Both the position numbers and the translations under genes were made by a program. Shown here in pieces: positions 48,051 to 58,950 of a DNA stretch of 64,000 nucleotides. Numbering within the stretch: the first letter of the stretch is position 1; every line of letters starts with the position of its first letter. The notes beneath the pieces were generated by a model, which did not search any database, had not been told where the DNA came from, and was given only the letters and a program-made list of their open reading frames with translations. The stretch spans positions 1-64,000 of the forward strand of contig CAJNOL010000801.1 in the NCBI GenBank assembly GCA_905250125.1, read 5' to 3'. The DNA comes from Rotaria sordida. Its lineage: Eukaryota; Rotifera; Eurotatoria; Philodinida; Philodinidae.

Positions 48051-49327
48051 TTACACTGGATCGTGTGAGCCATGATTGAATGTTCGAGGTCGAGCAGCAC
48101 CTCGATTACCGACGATAAAACGAGATGATTTTGATTGTGGTTGAGTTTTATTAAGATTAAGTGTTGGCTGTGGTGCAGATTCCTTCATTTGAAAAAATCA
48201 AATGAAAATATCTTTAATAATAATAAAATTATTCTTACCGGAGTAAGACGATGATCATTTGATGTAGATACAGAAGTATCAGTAGCATTTGTTGATTGAC
48301 GTAATGTTAAAAATTTTGCTGATTGAGCCAATAATGATCGACGAAGACGTTTATTTTCTTCTACTTGACGTGCTAATTCAATAGCTAATTCTTGACGTTC
48401 ACGTTCCGCAATAATCTAAAATAAAAAATAATAAAATAAAAATTTGAAATATATAATTATCAAACCCGTTCATTGCCCAAATTTGGTTCTAATCCAGTAG
48501 TTGCTCTCAAAGATCGAAGTAATAAAATACTTTCTGTTTTTAATCGATTCAATTCAGATCGAAGACGATCATTTTCCAATACTAGTTGCTAGATATTCAT
48601 AAAATAAAAATAATCATAAATTATAATGATATAATAAATAAATACCTCATTGGCTTTCAAAACATCTTCTATAGATGTATAATTTGGTACTTTAATATCC
48701 GCAAATGGTGGTGCATCTTTACGAAGTACTTGTTCAAGATGTACTCTATAAGATCGAAGAAGATTAGTCTCATCCGAACTATTTACTGGTTGAGATGATG
48801 ATGATTGTAATGCACCATTATGAAAACTTTTACTACGAGTAACAGGTACTTGAGGTAGAGGACGTGAAAAAGGTCCATCATGCGTAGAAATTATCTGCAT
48901 TTCATCATTGGCTGTTCTACGAGCATTAGGTGCCAATGGAATACGAGGAGGACTTGTAACTCGAGCTGATGTCGGTTGTGAAATTGGTGGTTTCCTAGTC
49001 GAAGATGAACGATTAAGATCAGATTCATTTGATGGCGTCAAAAAAGCTTGATTGACTTGACCTTTTAGTGAAGCCATTTCACGTTCAAGAGATTCAAGAC
49101 GATCATGATCTAAATATTTCATATATATATATATATATACATATACAAGTGTTTATCAAGGAAGAAGAAACAAACACTTCTATTATAAAATACATACAAA
49201 GTCGTTGTGAACCAGTATAGTCATTAAATAATGATGCTATTTCAGTACGAGCAGCAATAGAAGATCCTCCTTCTCCACGAGCAGCTGTTTCATGTACTGG
49301 TTCTCGGTTTGAACGCACTTGTTGCAT
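48051..49327 (-). CDS. Coiled-coil protein of unknown function
   Basis: Five exons: 49198-49327, 48646-49109, 48466-48588, 48239-48415, 48051-48182; 341 residues. Order of parts: a conserved-looking N-terminal stretch (TEIASLFNDYTGSQRL, about 28-43), a short coiled coil (DRLESLEREMASLKGQVNQ, about 46-64), a Ser/Pro/Arg-rich disordered region, and a second, longer coiled coil (about 185-265, LVLENDRLRSELNRLKTE then ERERQELAIELARQVEENKR). The C-terminus is basic and Pro-rich. Alternation of coiled coil and disorder suggests a cytoskeletal or centrosomal scaffold, but I cannot place it in a named family. It sits 357 bp downstream of the four-TM gene on the same strand. Confidence 0.75.
49123..49143. 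repeat. (AT)n microsatellite in intron 1
   Basis: An uninterrupted AT run just upstream (in gene orientation) of the exon 2 acceptor of the coiled-coil gene. Confidence 0.85.
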
Positions 49328-49684
49328 GTTTATAATTTCAACGACGTCAATATGCACTTAAACAAGCATCATTTATTTCTCTTTTTTTTCATTTTCTTTT
49401 ACTCATACCATAGCAATGCCTCTGTACAACATGGAAGTCGCTATCGAACAGTACGACAATAGAGTTGTTGTGAATTGTTTTTTTTTCATAGAATTGGAAG
49501 GACAATTTGTGAGACGTAATAAACAATGAAGGTTACTTTACTTGTATGACAATAAATTCTTTGTATTAAATATTTATTATAAAAAAAAAAATTGTATCAT
49601 TAATTTATTATTATTTCCTACAAATGTTTTATCAATAAGAACAAAAGAAAAAAAAGAAAGAAAGAAAGAAGTATTTTGTTTTTT

Positions 49685-50239
49685 TCAAAGCTCATAATAT
49701 CGAAAATGTAATCGACCACTAGCAAAAGCAATTAAACCCATTGAAAATATTGTAAGTAAATGTCCAGTTTCAACAAGATTAGCACTATAACTATTATATG
49801 TTGTAACACGTGAACCTTCAGCAAGAGCTGCAACCATAAAAAGAGCTGCAAGAAAAAGAATTATTGGTGCAATAAAAGTTAATAAACCAATTAATTGAAT
49901 AAAATTCATAGACAAAATAATTAACATTCCAAGACCAAGTAGACAAAGAGCAACAACTAAAAGTCCAGCTGCATGTTGAGTACCAAGACCAAGTACAGTA
50001 TTACGTTGTATATCACTACAACTTGACGATGTATTAAGTATATTACCTGTACATTGAGTAAAAAAATTATAATAAACTATTTTACCAGTTGAATCTTGAT
50101 TAAAATACCATGAATATGTAGCTGTACCAACAATTGATAGAATTAAAGCGGCTATAGTAAAAAGACCAGTTATGAATACAATCATACGACTCAATGGATC
50201 TATCAATGTTGATGATGTTCGGCTAGATAATACGTTCAT
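49685..50239 (-). CDS. Four-TM protein, claudin/PMP22-like topology, paralogue 1
   Basis: Intronless, 184 residues. Four hydrophobic segments (about 21-43, 92-112, 117-141 and 155-175) with a larger first extracellular loop that contains two Cys (CTGNILNTSSSC) and an N-glycosylation site. The topology is that of the claudin/PMP22/clarin superfamily, but the W-x-x-W type claudin signature was not clearly seen, so the family name is tentative. The end AEGSR-YNSYSANL-TGHLL-AFASGRLHF is shared, residue for residue at most positions, with the gene at 58336-58950, showing they are paralogues. Confidence 0.75.
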   Translation of the reverse strand: MNVLSSRTSSTLIDPLSRMIVFITGLFTIAALILSIVGTATYSWYFNQDSTGKIVYYNFFTQCTGNILNTSSSCSDIQRNTVLGLGTQHAAGLLVVALCLLGLGMLIILSMNFIQLIGLLTFIAPIILFLAALFMVAALAEGSRVTTYNSYSANLVETGHLLTIFSMGLIAFASGRLHFRYYEL

Positions 50240-51202
50240 TTGTTAAACTATATTAAAATATAAATGAAGAAGATTTTTTATTTATTCTAAATTGAACTGA
50301 GAATTTCATTCGAACATGTATAACTCTTCTTTTTTCTGTACTACTATCGAGAAGACAAAAATTTCATTAAATTTTAAAGATTTTATGATCAATGAAAATT
50401 ATTCAAAGAATTTTTCTTGTTATTATAATTTAATTTTTTAATAAATTTTAAGTTTTCAAAAATGTTCTTAAGTATTTTATAGAAAATAAAAAACAATTCT
50501 TACTTGCTTTAGAGTAATACTATCGTTTGTTATTAAAATCGATGGAAATTTTTTTGTGAACAAAACATATATATTGTTGTTTTAACTAGCAAAAGAAATT
50601 GGGAAGAAAAGAAAAAAAGGGTATGTTAATGTTTCTATAGGCAGTATGAGTTACAAAAAAAAGAAAAGAAACAGAATGAAGTTTGGCAATGAAAATGACC
50701 GAATATTTAATCTTTCTATAACTTGGTTTCTTTTTGCTGTTCACTGTTCCTTTTTTTTCTTGATTTATGGTTCTGATAAAAATGGGTCGACGAAAATTAA
50801 TCGACGCGAGAAATAGTCTAGAAATTTATAACAAAAAAGGAAAAAAAGAATTCTTTGATAAAATCGACAGCTGTGTAGAAAATACAAAAATATTACTAGT
50901 TTATAAACTGTTTCTCGTACTTAAAATTTTTTGGGTTAATACTACGTACAAGTAAAGTGAATGTCGAGCTTTCTTCGAAATACTTGATTTAAAGAGGAAG
51001 AAAAAGTAAAAATAAAGAATGGATACGAGTAGTGAGATGAGTCTTCTTGAACCCTATCACACACATATTCATCTCAGTTGAAGCTCTTATATTTTTTTTT
51101 ATTATGAATTTCTCGACTATCTTTCGCTTCAGCCAATTTTCGTAGTGACTAATTTTCGTTCGATCAATTTTCGCTTTTTCAATGTGAATGAAGTGTTGTA
51201 TG

Positions 51203-51600
51203 TAGGCATGTACTGAACTTTTTTTTGTTACTCTCGAACATTTTTATATTAATATTTTAAGTTCTGAAATGAAATACTGAATGATTTGGTCTAATCTATC
51301 AAAATATAAACAAAATGTTGCTGTACAAAATGCAACGTCTTCTGCGTTCTTGGTTTCAATTATTCTAATTTTTATTTGCATTGTAAAAAAAAGGGTCTTA
51401 ATCGAGCTTAACTGAGCTCGAGCCCCGAATCCAGGTTCAATTTATAAAGTTTTCATAAAAATGAAAAAGTTTCTTACACGGAACTCGAGTACGTCTCATT
51501 TGATAGTCTAGATTGTATGATTCAGCCTTTTATTTCATAGTTCAAGCTGTTGATATAAAGTGCTCGAAAATAACGCAAAAAAAAACTCGATACATACCTA
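51203..51600. repeat. MITE-like element with TAGGCATGTAC ends
   Basis: Starts taggcatgtactgaac and ends ctcgatacataccta. About 400 bp, no open frame. Its ends match the 50-bp palindrome at 40355-40404. Confidence 0.65.
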
Positions 51601-52176
51601 ATTGTATGTATCATGTAAAAGCATCCAACAGGAGAAAATGAAAAATTACAACTCGAAAAAGAATTGATGACCAAAAGTATCTTTGTCTTTTTAGTGATAA
51701 AAAGTATCTAAAATCATTTGATGATCAAAAAAACTTTTTCTCCTCTTTGTCACAGACACTAGACACTGTTTGGAGTGTCGTATTTTTCAAAATAAAATAA
51801 GTAGGCTCTTCAAACAATGTCCAATATCTGTAAAAAAAAGTTCACAGCACGAGAGTTGGATTTAATGGATGTACTAATCAACAACGAAGAGTATTTATTC
51901 ATATAGCATTTGATAGAGAACATTTCAAAAATATATTAGCGATGAAAAACCGAAAACAAAATAAATTTTAATTTTAACATCCAGAAAGCAGGAAAATTCC
52001 CTTAAGTGAATTAGAAAATGTTAATTTCATAATTGATATTAAATGATGTTTACACTCTGAGTTTAAACATTTGAAAAAATGATTCATATGTTTTTTGAAT
52101 AATTACCAAACAGGTAACGTTCATCGATAGTCGATTCGCTTAACTCTAGACTGACATAATAGTCTACAAATAGATA

Positions 52177-52566
52177 TTCAACTGTATCTGCCTGTCTGTA
52201 ATACAATAATCATATGATAACTATGGTCATGTGTGCCATATTTTCAGTCATTTCGACCATATTTATCATAGTTGGACTAAAATTTTAATCATTTTTGTAA
52301 TATTTTTGGTTACTCGTGCCTTCTCTTTGGCCACTGACCAACGAGGTAACATGAGTGCCCAAAAATATAGTCTAAACGGCCACGAACATGCTTCAAGCAC
52401 TCAAAACAATGGTACGATTGGTCATATCCATGGTACATATGACCAAATATATGGTTATCTATATCATCAATATGGTCGCTTGTACCATGATTATGATCAT
52501 CTGTACCATTATTTTGGTCACTTGTACCATATGTTGCAGATATACAGACAGACAGATACAGGTGAA
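52177..52566. repeat. Inverted-repeat element with inner minisatellite
   Basis: Left end ttcaactgtatctgcctgtc pairs with right end gacagacagatacaggtgaa. Inside are irregular repeats built on ggtcacttgtaccat and its inverse (atggtacatatgaccaaat), spaced by about 30 nt, giving open frames full of His and Tyr. Confidence 0.75.
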
Positions 52567-52966
52567 TTTTCATTTCCAGACTCTATCCTTTCAGTCTAGG
52601 GAATATCATTCATGTCAAATTTCAGATCGAAGATTTCATTGTTCAATTTTGATGGCTTCAGAGTATGTATTGCAATCGAATTCACCAATGGATCTATTAG
52701 TACAATGAAGATTGTTAGTATCATTATTGTTGAAAGAGGTTTTTTAACCCAAAACGATTCCGAGAACACTTTGGGGAAAACAATAATTTACAGCATAATA
52801 ATAAATTGTTAAAACTGAAATTCTATAAAAAAAAAAGTATGTTTCATCTATCAGTTTTTAATATTTTATTATTAATAGATAAAAAAAAATCAACTAAAAA
52901 AAAAAAAGAAACAAAACAAAGTCCTACATCATCATCACCTCACAGTAATAGTAAAATAATTTACAT

Positions 52967-55708
52967 TTACTGTATTTTTACAGTTGTTTTTGAACTGTTC
53001 TGTTGCAAATTAAGATTTTTTCGACTAGTAAAATAATTCTTAACACCTGCATTACGTTTAACGTCTGCTAAGTTTTCTTGTATTGATGTATACATATCAT
53101 ATGGTGCTGGCTTAGTTTTATTATTTTGACGTGGACTTGGAAAAAAATAAAATGATAGTGCAGTTACCAAAGTTGATTGATCAAAACGATGTATATCTGT
53201 TGAAGCATTTGCATGTTTACAGTAAGTTCTATAAGCATATGGTGCTATACACATTGAGTCAAGGGCACATGTTACCCATGTTTTAAGTATAAGACGTGAT
53301 AGAAAATTATCTGTTACAGCAACAAAACCTGCTTCAGCAATATAAATATCCTCAAATGTTGAAAATGTTTCATTGAACCATAAAAATGTTTTACTTAAAG
53401 TAAAACATGGTAAATATTGTCCAGGTAATTCACGACATGAAAAACCACGTATCATATTATCAATAAGTAAACGATCGAAATTTGATGTTTTATAACGAAT
53501 TGATGTATCACCATAAATAATAGTACCAAAACGTCGTACGGCATCCTAGAACTATGAATATTTATATTTAGTTTTTTTTAGAAATAAATATTCAACCTGA
53601 ATTACGATAGGTTTCCAAGCAAAGTAGCGTAGATTTCGAACATGAGGAGCAATAGGTGCAATTTGAGCAAATGGAAATGGAATAATTATACATCGTTCAC
53701 AGTTCTCTTTGATCTAGAATAAATTCAAAACTCTATAGATTATATTTCCGTTAGAATAAATATTGTTTTTTAGATAGCAAGTAGTCGAAAAGTGTTTTTG
53801 ACAAAAATTGAAATTCATGTTTCTTCTGTTCTACTATTAATATGTGTCTAACTTTTTGTACAAAAAATATACGAGCTATGAATAGAAGTATAAGCCTATC
53901 GACTGAACCGCCGCCATCGCTTCTGTGACACGAAAATAGATATTTGATTTTTAAAAGTTTCCGACGTCTCGAATCAAGTTTTGAACATGTTGCTGTCTGA
54001 TTTCTTGTTAATAAGTTCTCTACCATCGTTTTCTCTCTTTTTCATTTCAAAATTTTTTAAAAACTCATCGAAAAACTCAAGTGGCTGGCGATGAATGCAT
54101 CAGCTTCTATTTCTACCTATCAATCTGAGTATTAAAATATTTCAAGTATTGAAAATGATCGCTTATCTTTCTTTTTTCCTAATTTTATTCGAAAGTCCTT
54201 TTTTTGATCGTTTGTTCAACATTAATATCAACTTGTTTTGATTTTTGATAAATTCTTTGTTTTAATTATTACTCTGTTTTTTTTAGAGTATAGATCTGTT
54301 GTCGGACGAATGTGTTATTTTGCACTAAAGAAAATATTGGTGTTATTTCATTTGCCTAACATGATGATGTCAATTCTATCTGGTCTAGTGATGAATTTTT
54401 AAGTATACTTTTTCATTTATTAAAGCACATTATGCTCAACATGTATTTAATTTTAGGTAAATTGAGCATCATGATATTAGGCAAAATAAATAAAAACCAA
54501 TGACTTTTTCAGCGTAAAATCACACATTTGTGTCAAAACAGGTCAATTGACTATATGTTCGAAAAAGTCCGATCTATAGAAGTTTATTGTTCAATGTTTT
54601 TTGATAAAATGCATGGGAGAGATTGAACGACAAAAACAGAATAACAAGTAAAACGAAAAATTTATTAAAAATTGAAACAAGTTGTTATCAATATTGTCCA
54701 AACGATAAGAAAAGGATTTGCAAACAAAGTTTGGAAAAAAATAAAGATAAACTACCATTTTCAATGCTTTGAATATGTGATTTCGTAGATTCATACCGTA
54801 TATATTTCGTTTAAAAAACATCAGATCCAAATCATTAGTAGAACAGGAGACACGTGAATTTCAATTATGTCAAAACACTTTTCCATTATTTATTAAATTA
54901 GAAAATTTCTTTTAACTTTCTTATATCTTACCATATTTAAATGTTTTATATTAAGTTGAAGATCATAAATAGCAACAATGTAATCCTTTAAATAATTATT
55001 AATTGTACTCATTGATGCTTGTAATGTATCATAAAATAGTGAATCAGCTGCAAGAATAATAACTGGTTTTTGAATTTGATCTTTTGAAGTTATATTCCAG
55101 GTTAAGTGTTGCTTTTTAAAGCCATCAGATAAATAATTTGAAACTAATTTTAAGTAAGTAATAAAATTTTGTTTTATAACAATATGACCATTGTCAGATA
55201 TATTAATATATTGTCGAAATAGACAATAAATATTTTGTAAACGTTCAGTATTATTAGCAAATGGACGTAATGTATTATAAAAATCATTAAAACGAAATAT
55301 ATCTAAATAATCAAATATTGTACGATATTTATTTTCATGTGAAATAAGGATTTGAAAAAGTTTATGCAATCGTTCAACTGTTGGTTGTGGTCGACCATCA
55401 TTATTATTATTATTATTATTATATGATGAAGTAGACTGTAATAAGGTTTTGATTTCATTAGAATTACATGGATTTAAAAGAGCATAATTATTAATCATTA
55501 TTTCTTCTTTTATAATAAGTTTAAATTTTGTAAGTATTAATTGATTAGAAGTCGTATAACTTATAAGACGTAAATATGTTAAAATAATAAAAAGAATACA
55601 TACAGTTGATAAATATCGTGGTTTAAAACATTTTCCTAAACGTAAAATGAATAAAAGCCATAAACTCGGCTGTTGTCTGACACTACTAGTCGAGCGTTTC
55701 ATTGTCAA
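52967..55708 (-). CDS. Type II membrane protein, glycosyltransferase-like, family unknown
   Basis: Three exons, 54932-55708, 53597-53713 and 52967-53545; 490 residues. A basic N-terminus is followed by one membrane span (about residues 31-50) and a luminal part containing an Asn run (NNNNNNN from an ATT/AAT repeat at about 55402-55422). The second half reads VAIYDLQLN, then APHVRNLRYFAWKPIVI, then FGTIIYGDTSIRY, LVTCALD-type (WVTCALDSMCIAP) and HRFDQSTL. These recall an uncharacterised animal family with a GT-A-like layout, where a 'YDLGL' strand, a 'WKP' segment and a 'DTSIRF' acidic motif recur. Golgi or ER location and transferase activity are inferences. Intron 1 is 1.2 kb and holds an inverted repeat. 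All coding lengths keep frame and no damage is seen. Confidence 0.75.
54290..54578. repeat. Inverted repeat in intron 1 of the glycosyltransferase-like gene
   Basis: tatttcatttgcctaacatgatgatg-type left arm (about 54338-54372) faces catcatgatattaggcaaaa on the right (about 54468-54487). Outer matches (tatagatctgttgtcggacg with cgaaaaagtccgatctatag) are weaker. Confidence 0.6.
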
Positions 55709-55920
55709 TTATCGATTGAGATGCGTTATTTATTCAATTTTTTGTTATTTGTTCTAAACATAACAGAACAATAAATTCAATTGTGACTATAAAAAAAAAG
55801 AAACTTTGAATACAATAGAATTCATTCAGACAAGAGAGTCTAGAAGAAAATTGAAATATCAACAAAATTAAGAGCACGCAAGAACATTTCTGGGTCGTAC
55901 TTGTAGTATAGACATTGTAT

Positions 55921-56099
55921 CAGAGACGTAGCGAGAAGAGTGTACGCAGTGCCTGTGCAACTCCTTAACCAAAAAACATTTGGAGGAAGTACGGATTAAA
56001 AAAAACCTTTTCGGGAAACAAAAAATTATTTTCCTACTGATGGGCACTCTCTAACACAAGTTGAACACCTCCCTTGGAAAATTCCTGGCTACGCTCCTG
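55921..56099. mobile_element. hAT-like MITE with 8-bp target-site duplication
   Basis: The 179-bp element begins CAGAGACGTAGCGAG and ends CTGGCTACGCTCCTG, an imperfect terminal inverted repeat of the CAGNGNCGTAGC type common at hAT ends. The flanks are cattgtat (55913-55920) and cattgtgt (56100-56107), 7 of 8 identical, fitting the 8-bp duplication of hAT insertion. No coding capacity. Confidence 0.7.
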
Positions 56100-56900
56100 C
56101 ATTGTGTACGCAGAAGAATGAAAGAAACAACACACTTACTTGGCGCAAAATTAAAACGTAATAATTCATGAAAGTTTTCAATCTTTAGATTTAATTTAAT
56201 CGATTATAAGGTGACAAAAATGAGTTCTATATTAATAGAAAACAAACGAAAAAACATGTGTCTACATTCACTTATCGTTACAATATTAAATCTCAAAACG
56301 TTGATAACATAATGAAGAAAAGAATAGTTTATTAAATCTGTGATTTCAAACATAATAGATTTAGTCTAAACTTGGATATATGATCTTCAGCTTTTAGTAA
56401 GTATTAGTTTGTTGTATTTTAGATAATGATGACAATCATTCATATCAACTGATTCGAAATTTTCGATCTCATGTCAACTCAATAAAAATTACATCATTCG
56501 AAAGAGCATAAAAAGTTGAGCAAAACCTACTAATTTTCTCGTCGGTGTACTGTTGACTATCCAAAAAAAAATTTTTGAATGTACACTTCCTAACAGAAAT
56601 AACAAGATACCTTTAATTCTCTACACCCAGATCGATGAATACGAAGTTGATATACGCCTGTAAACGGCCGTATTTTGACCGTTTACGTAGTTCAGTATTA
56701 CGATTGTATATAGCCGTGACCGTATACGAAGAAATACGGAGCAGAGCGGAGATCATATACGGACTCCGCACGCGAAGATTATAAACGGCTGTGCTTGTTT
56801 GACGTGGGTATATATTTCTCTTTGAGTGACTTTTTTATCGTTATTTCATTTTTATCGTTATTATACTTTTATCATTCTGCTTGGTATGTTTACAAACGTA

Positions 56901-57000
56901 NNNNNNNNNNNNNNNNNNNNNNNNNNNNNNNNNNNNNNNNNNNNNNNNNNNNNNNNNNNNNNNNNNNNNNNNNNNNNNNNNNNNNNNNNNNNNNNNNNNN
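56901..57000. other. Assembly gap (100 Ns)
   Basis: Exactly 100 Ns, a conventional scaffold gap of unknown true length. Flanks: a CpG-rich stretch on the left (about 56655-56800), AT-rich sequence on the right. No gene is visibly cut by it. Order and orientation across it depend on the scaffolding. Confidence 0.99.
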
Positions 57001-57734
57001 ATGCATTCCAAACTCAACTGAATTCCCATGTCAACTGTAACATATATATATGAAAATATAGAAATATATTTTAGATCACTGTTTATACATTGAAACAAAA
57101 TTTAAAACTTAAACAAAGTTGTATGTTTTGAAAGCATAGCTGTCATTCAAAATTTATGAATATATGGTAACAGTTTACAGTACTAATACTCTACTATATA
57201 TACTACGATATTTGAATGAATTCGTTGTTTCAAGCGCGAATAAAGAACTATTAATGTTTGTTCTTCATATGATCAACACATCATTGATATCATGTTAGAG
57301 AATGTCATGTTTTCGTGAACTGACTTTAATCATATTTGATTGATCATGCGAAATACTTTACATGGTACATTTGAAATGCGATGTAGAATCAATCAACATA
57401 AGCTGCTCCCACACCTTTATACCTATTAAGAGAGCGGTCTAAAATATATTTCTACTTTTTCATATATGTTTCATGCAGCAGAGCTTATCATATCTATAGA
57501 TAAAGAATAGTATGAACTAAGTATAGGTAAGAATACTAATGCAACAGCGTTTCTTGTTATTTTTAAATAAAATCAATTCGAAAGCTTTTTGAAAGCGTCA
57601 GGTATAATTCAATTATCTTAATATCAATTGATTTATTTCTCTTAGAAGAAAAATACTTCTCAACAAAATATCGATCAGTATTTTCCTACATTAAAGAGTA
57701 ACAAAAAAAAATCAGATTTCATACAGATATACAT

Positions 57735-58160
57735 ATTAGTGTTCAACTTTAGATCCACCTAGTTTAGTCTAGAATCTCATATTGGACGCGTCCAGTCTAA
57801 GATTTGTCTGAAAATTTTCGGTGAATCTTAGATTGACCTAAGACAATGACGGATTAAAAAGTTAATACGACCAACCTTGAAAGAAACATGTGGATGTAAT
57901 TGAATTGCTGTTTATGTTAAAAGAAACTCTGAAAAAAGTAAAAAAAGTAAATTTGTATCTCGATCGTAGATGTGAAGCAAAGAGAACAGCTACATCCACA
58001 TCCGCTCTCTTCGTTGACTTTTTTTTAATGATGTACTTATGATTAGATATTGTATTAGTTGATTCAAGATTGTCCATACTAACCTTTGAATCCATCTTTG
58101 CCCTAAGCTAAGATGAAATTCACCTGAAATTTTCGGACGAAGCTTAGATTGGACACTAAC
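57735..58160. repeat. Inverted-repeat element, TTAGTGTYCAA ends
   Basis: Left end attagtgttcaactttagat and right end gcttagattggacactaaca are inverses; a further pair is tgaaaattttcggtgaatct / cacctgaaattttcggacga. Inside lies a gtggatgtaa / tacatccacat pair similar to the GT/CA hairpins elsewhere. Confidence 0.7.
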
Positions 58161-58335
58161 ATATATATGATGAATTAGAATAGTCTATCATTCATTTGTA
58201 ATTTAAAATATAAAATTAGATTTATGATTTATTTGAAAACTAAAGTCAAAATACAAGATTACAATACACACACACACAATAATAAATTAAAGATAAATAT
58301 ATAATGAAGAAATTAAAATTAAGTTTTATAGAAAA

Positions 58336-58950
58336 TTATTTACGAGCAATAGTATTAACTGCTTTTTCTTTCATACGAGAAAAATGAATACGACCTGTAG
58401 TAAAAGCAGTTAAAAATAAAGTCAACATAGTAAATAGATGACCTGTTTGATACAAATTAGCTGAATAATTATTATACAATAAATAACGTGAACCTTCAGC
58501 CATACCAGCAAGCATAAATAAACAAGCAAAAAATAATGATATAGATGGAATTAGATTAATCCATGTTGATAATGGAATAATTGCCATAATTAATGTCATT
58601 ATTGTACCAAAACCGAGAAAGAGAATACCAACAATACATAAACCAGCTGCATTTTGTATACGTACATAATAATCAGTCATCCATGAATATGATGATGAAT
58701 ATCTTGGATAACCAATAAGATTACCCGTACGAGTTGTGCAATTATTGTATGAACCATTGGTAAAATGGCAAGTGAAGAAAAAATTTGCCGTACCTGATAA
58801 AGAATATGATGCAACACCTGTATTTGTATAAGATGATTCCCAATTTGGTGTACTAATACCAACACAAACAAATACTAAAGCTATTACTCCAAAAATAACT
58901 GCAATAAAAGCTATTTTTCGACTTAGATTATCTATTTTATCGATTGGCAT
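58336..58950 (-). CDS. Four-TM protein, claudin/PMP22-like topology, paralogue 2
   Basis: Intronless, 204 residues. Four hydrophobic segments (about 11-33, 98-120, 126-147 and 167-187). The first loop is longer than in paralogue 1, has a Trp (TPNWESSY), several N-glycosylation sites and two Cys around NGSYNN. The end AEGSR-YNNYSANL-TGHLF-AFTTGRIHF matches the gene at 49685-50239. The C-terminal tail is basic (SRMKEKAVNTIARK). Same strand as its paralogue and 8 kb from it, so a local duplication now separated by one gene and several repeats. Role at the plasma membrane or in cell contacts is inference. Confidence 0.75.
   Translation of the reverse strand: MPIDKIDNLSRKIAFIAVIFGVIALVFVCVGISTPNWESSYTNTGVASYSLSGTANFFFTCHFTNGSYNNCTTRTGNLIGYPRYSSSYSWMTDYYVRIQNAAGLCIVGILFLGFGTIMTLIMAIIPLSTWINLIPSISLFFACLFMLAGMAEGSRYLLYNNYSANLYQTGHLFTMLTLFLTAFTTGRIHFSRMKEKAVNTIARK

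Larger units (their letters stand above)
50240..52966. other. Intergenic with two inverted-repeat elements
   Basis: No gene recognised. Elements at 51203-51600 and 52177-52566. The open frames at 52231-52708 are by-products of the inner repeats of the second element. Confidence 0.55.

Noticed and set aside
52231..52708. His/Tyr-rich proteins
   Set aside because: Encoded by internal repeats of a foldback element; no splice sites or family likeness.
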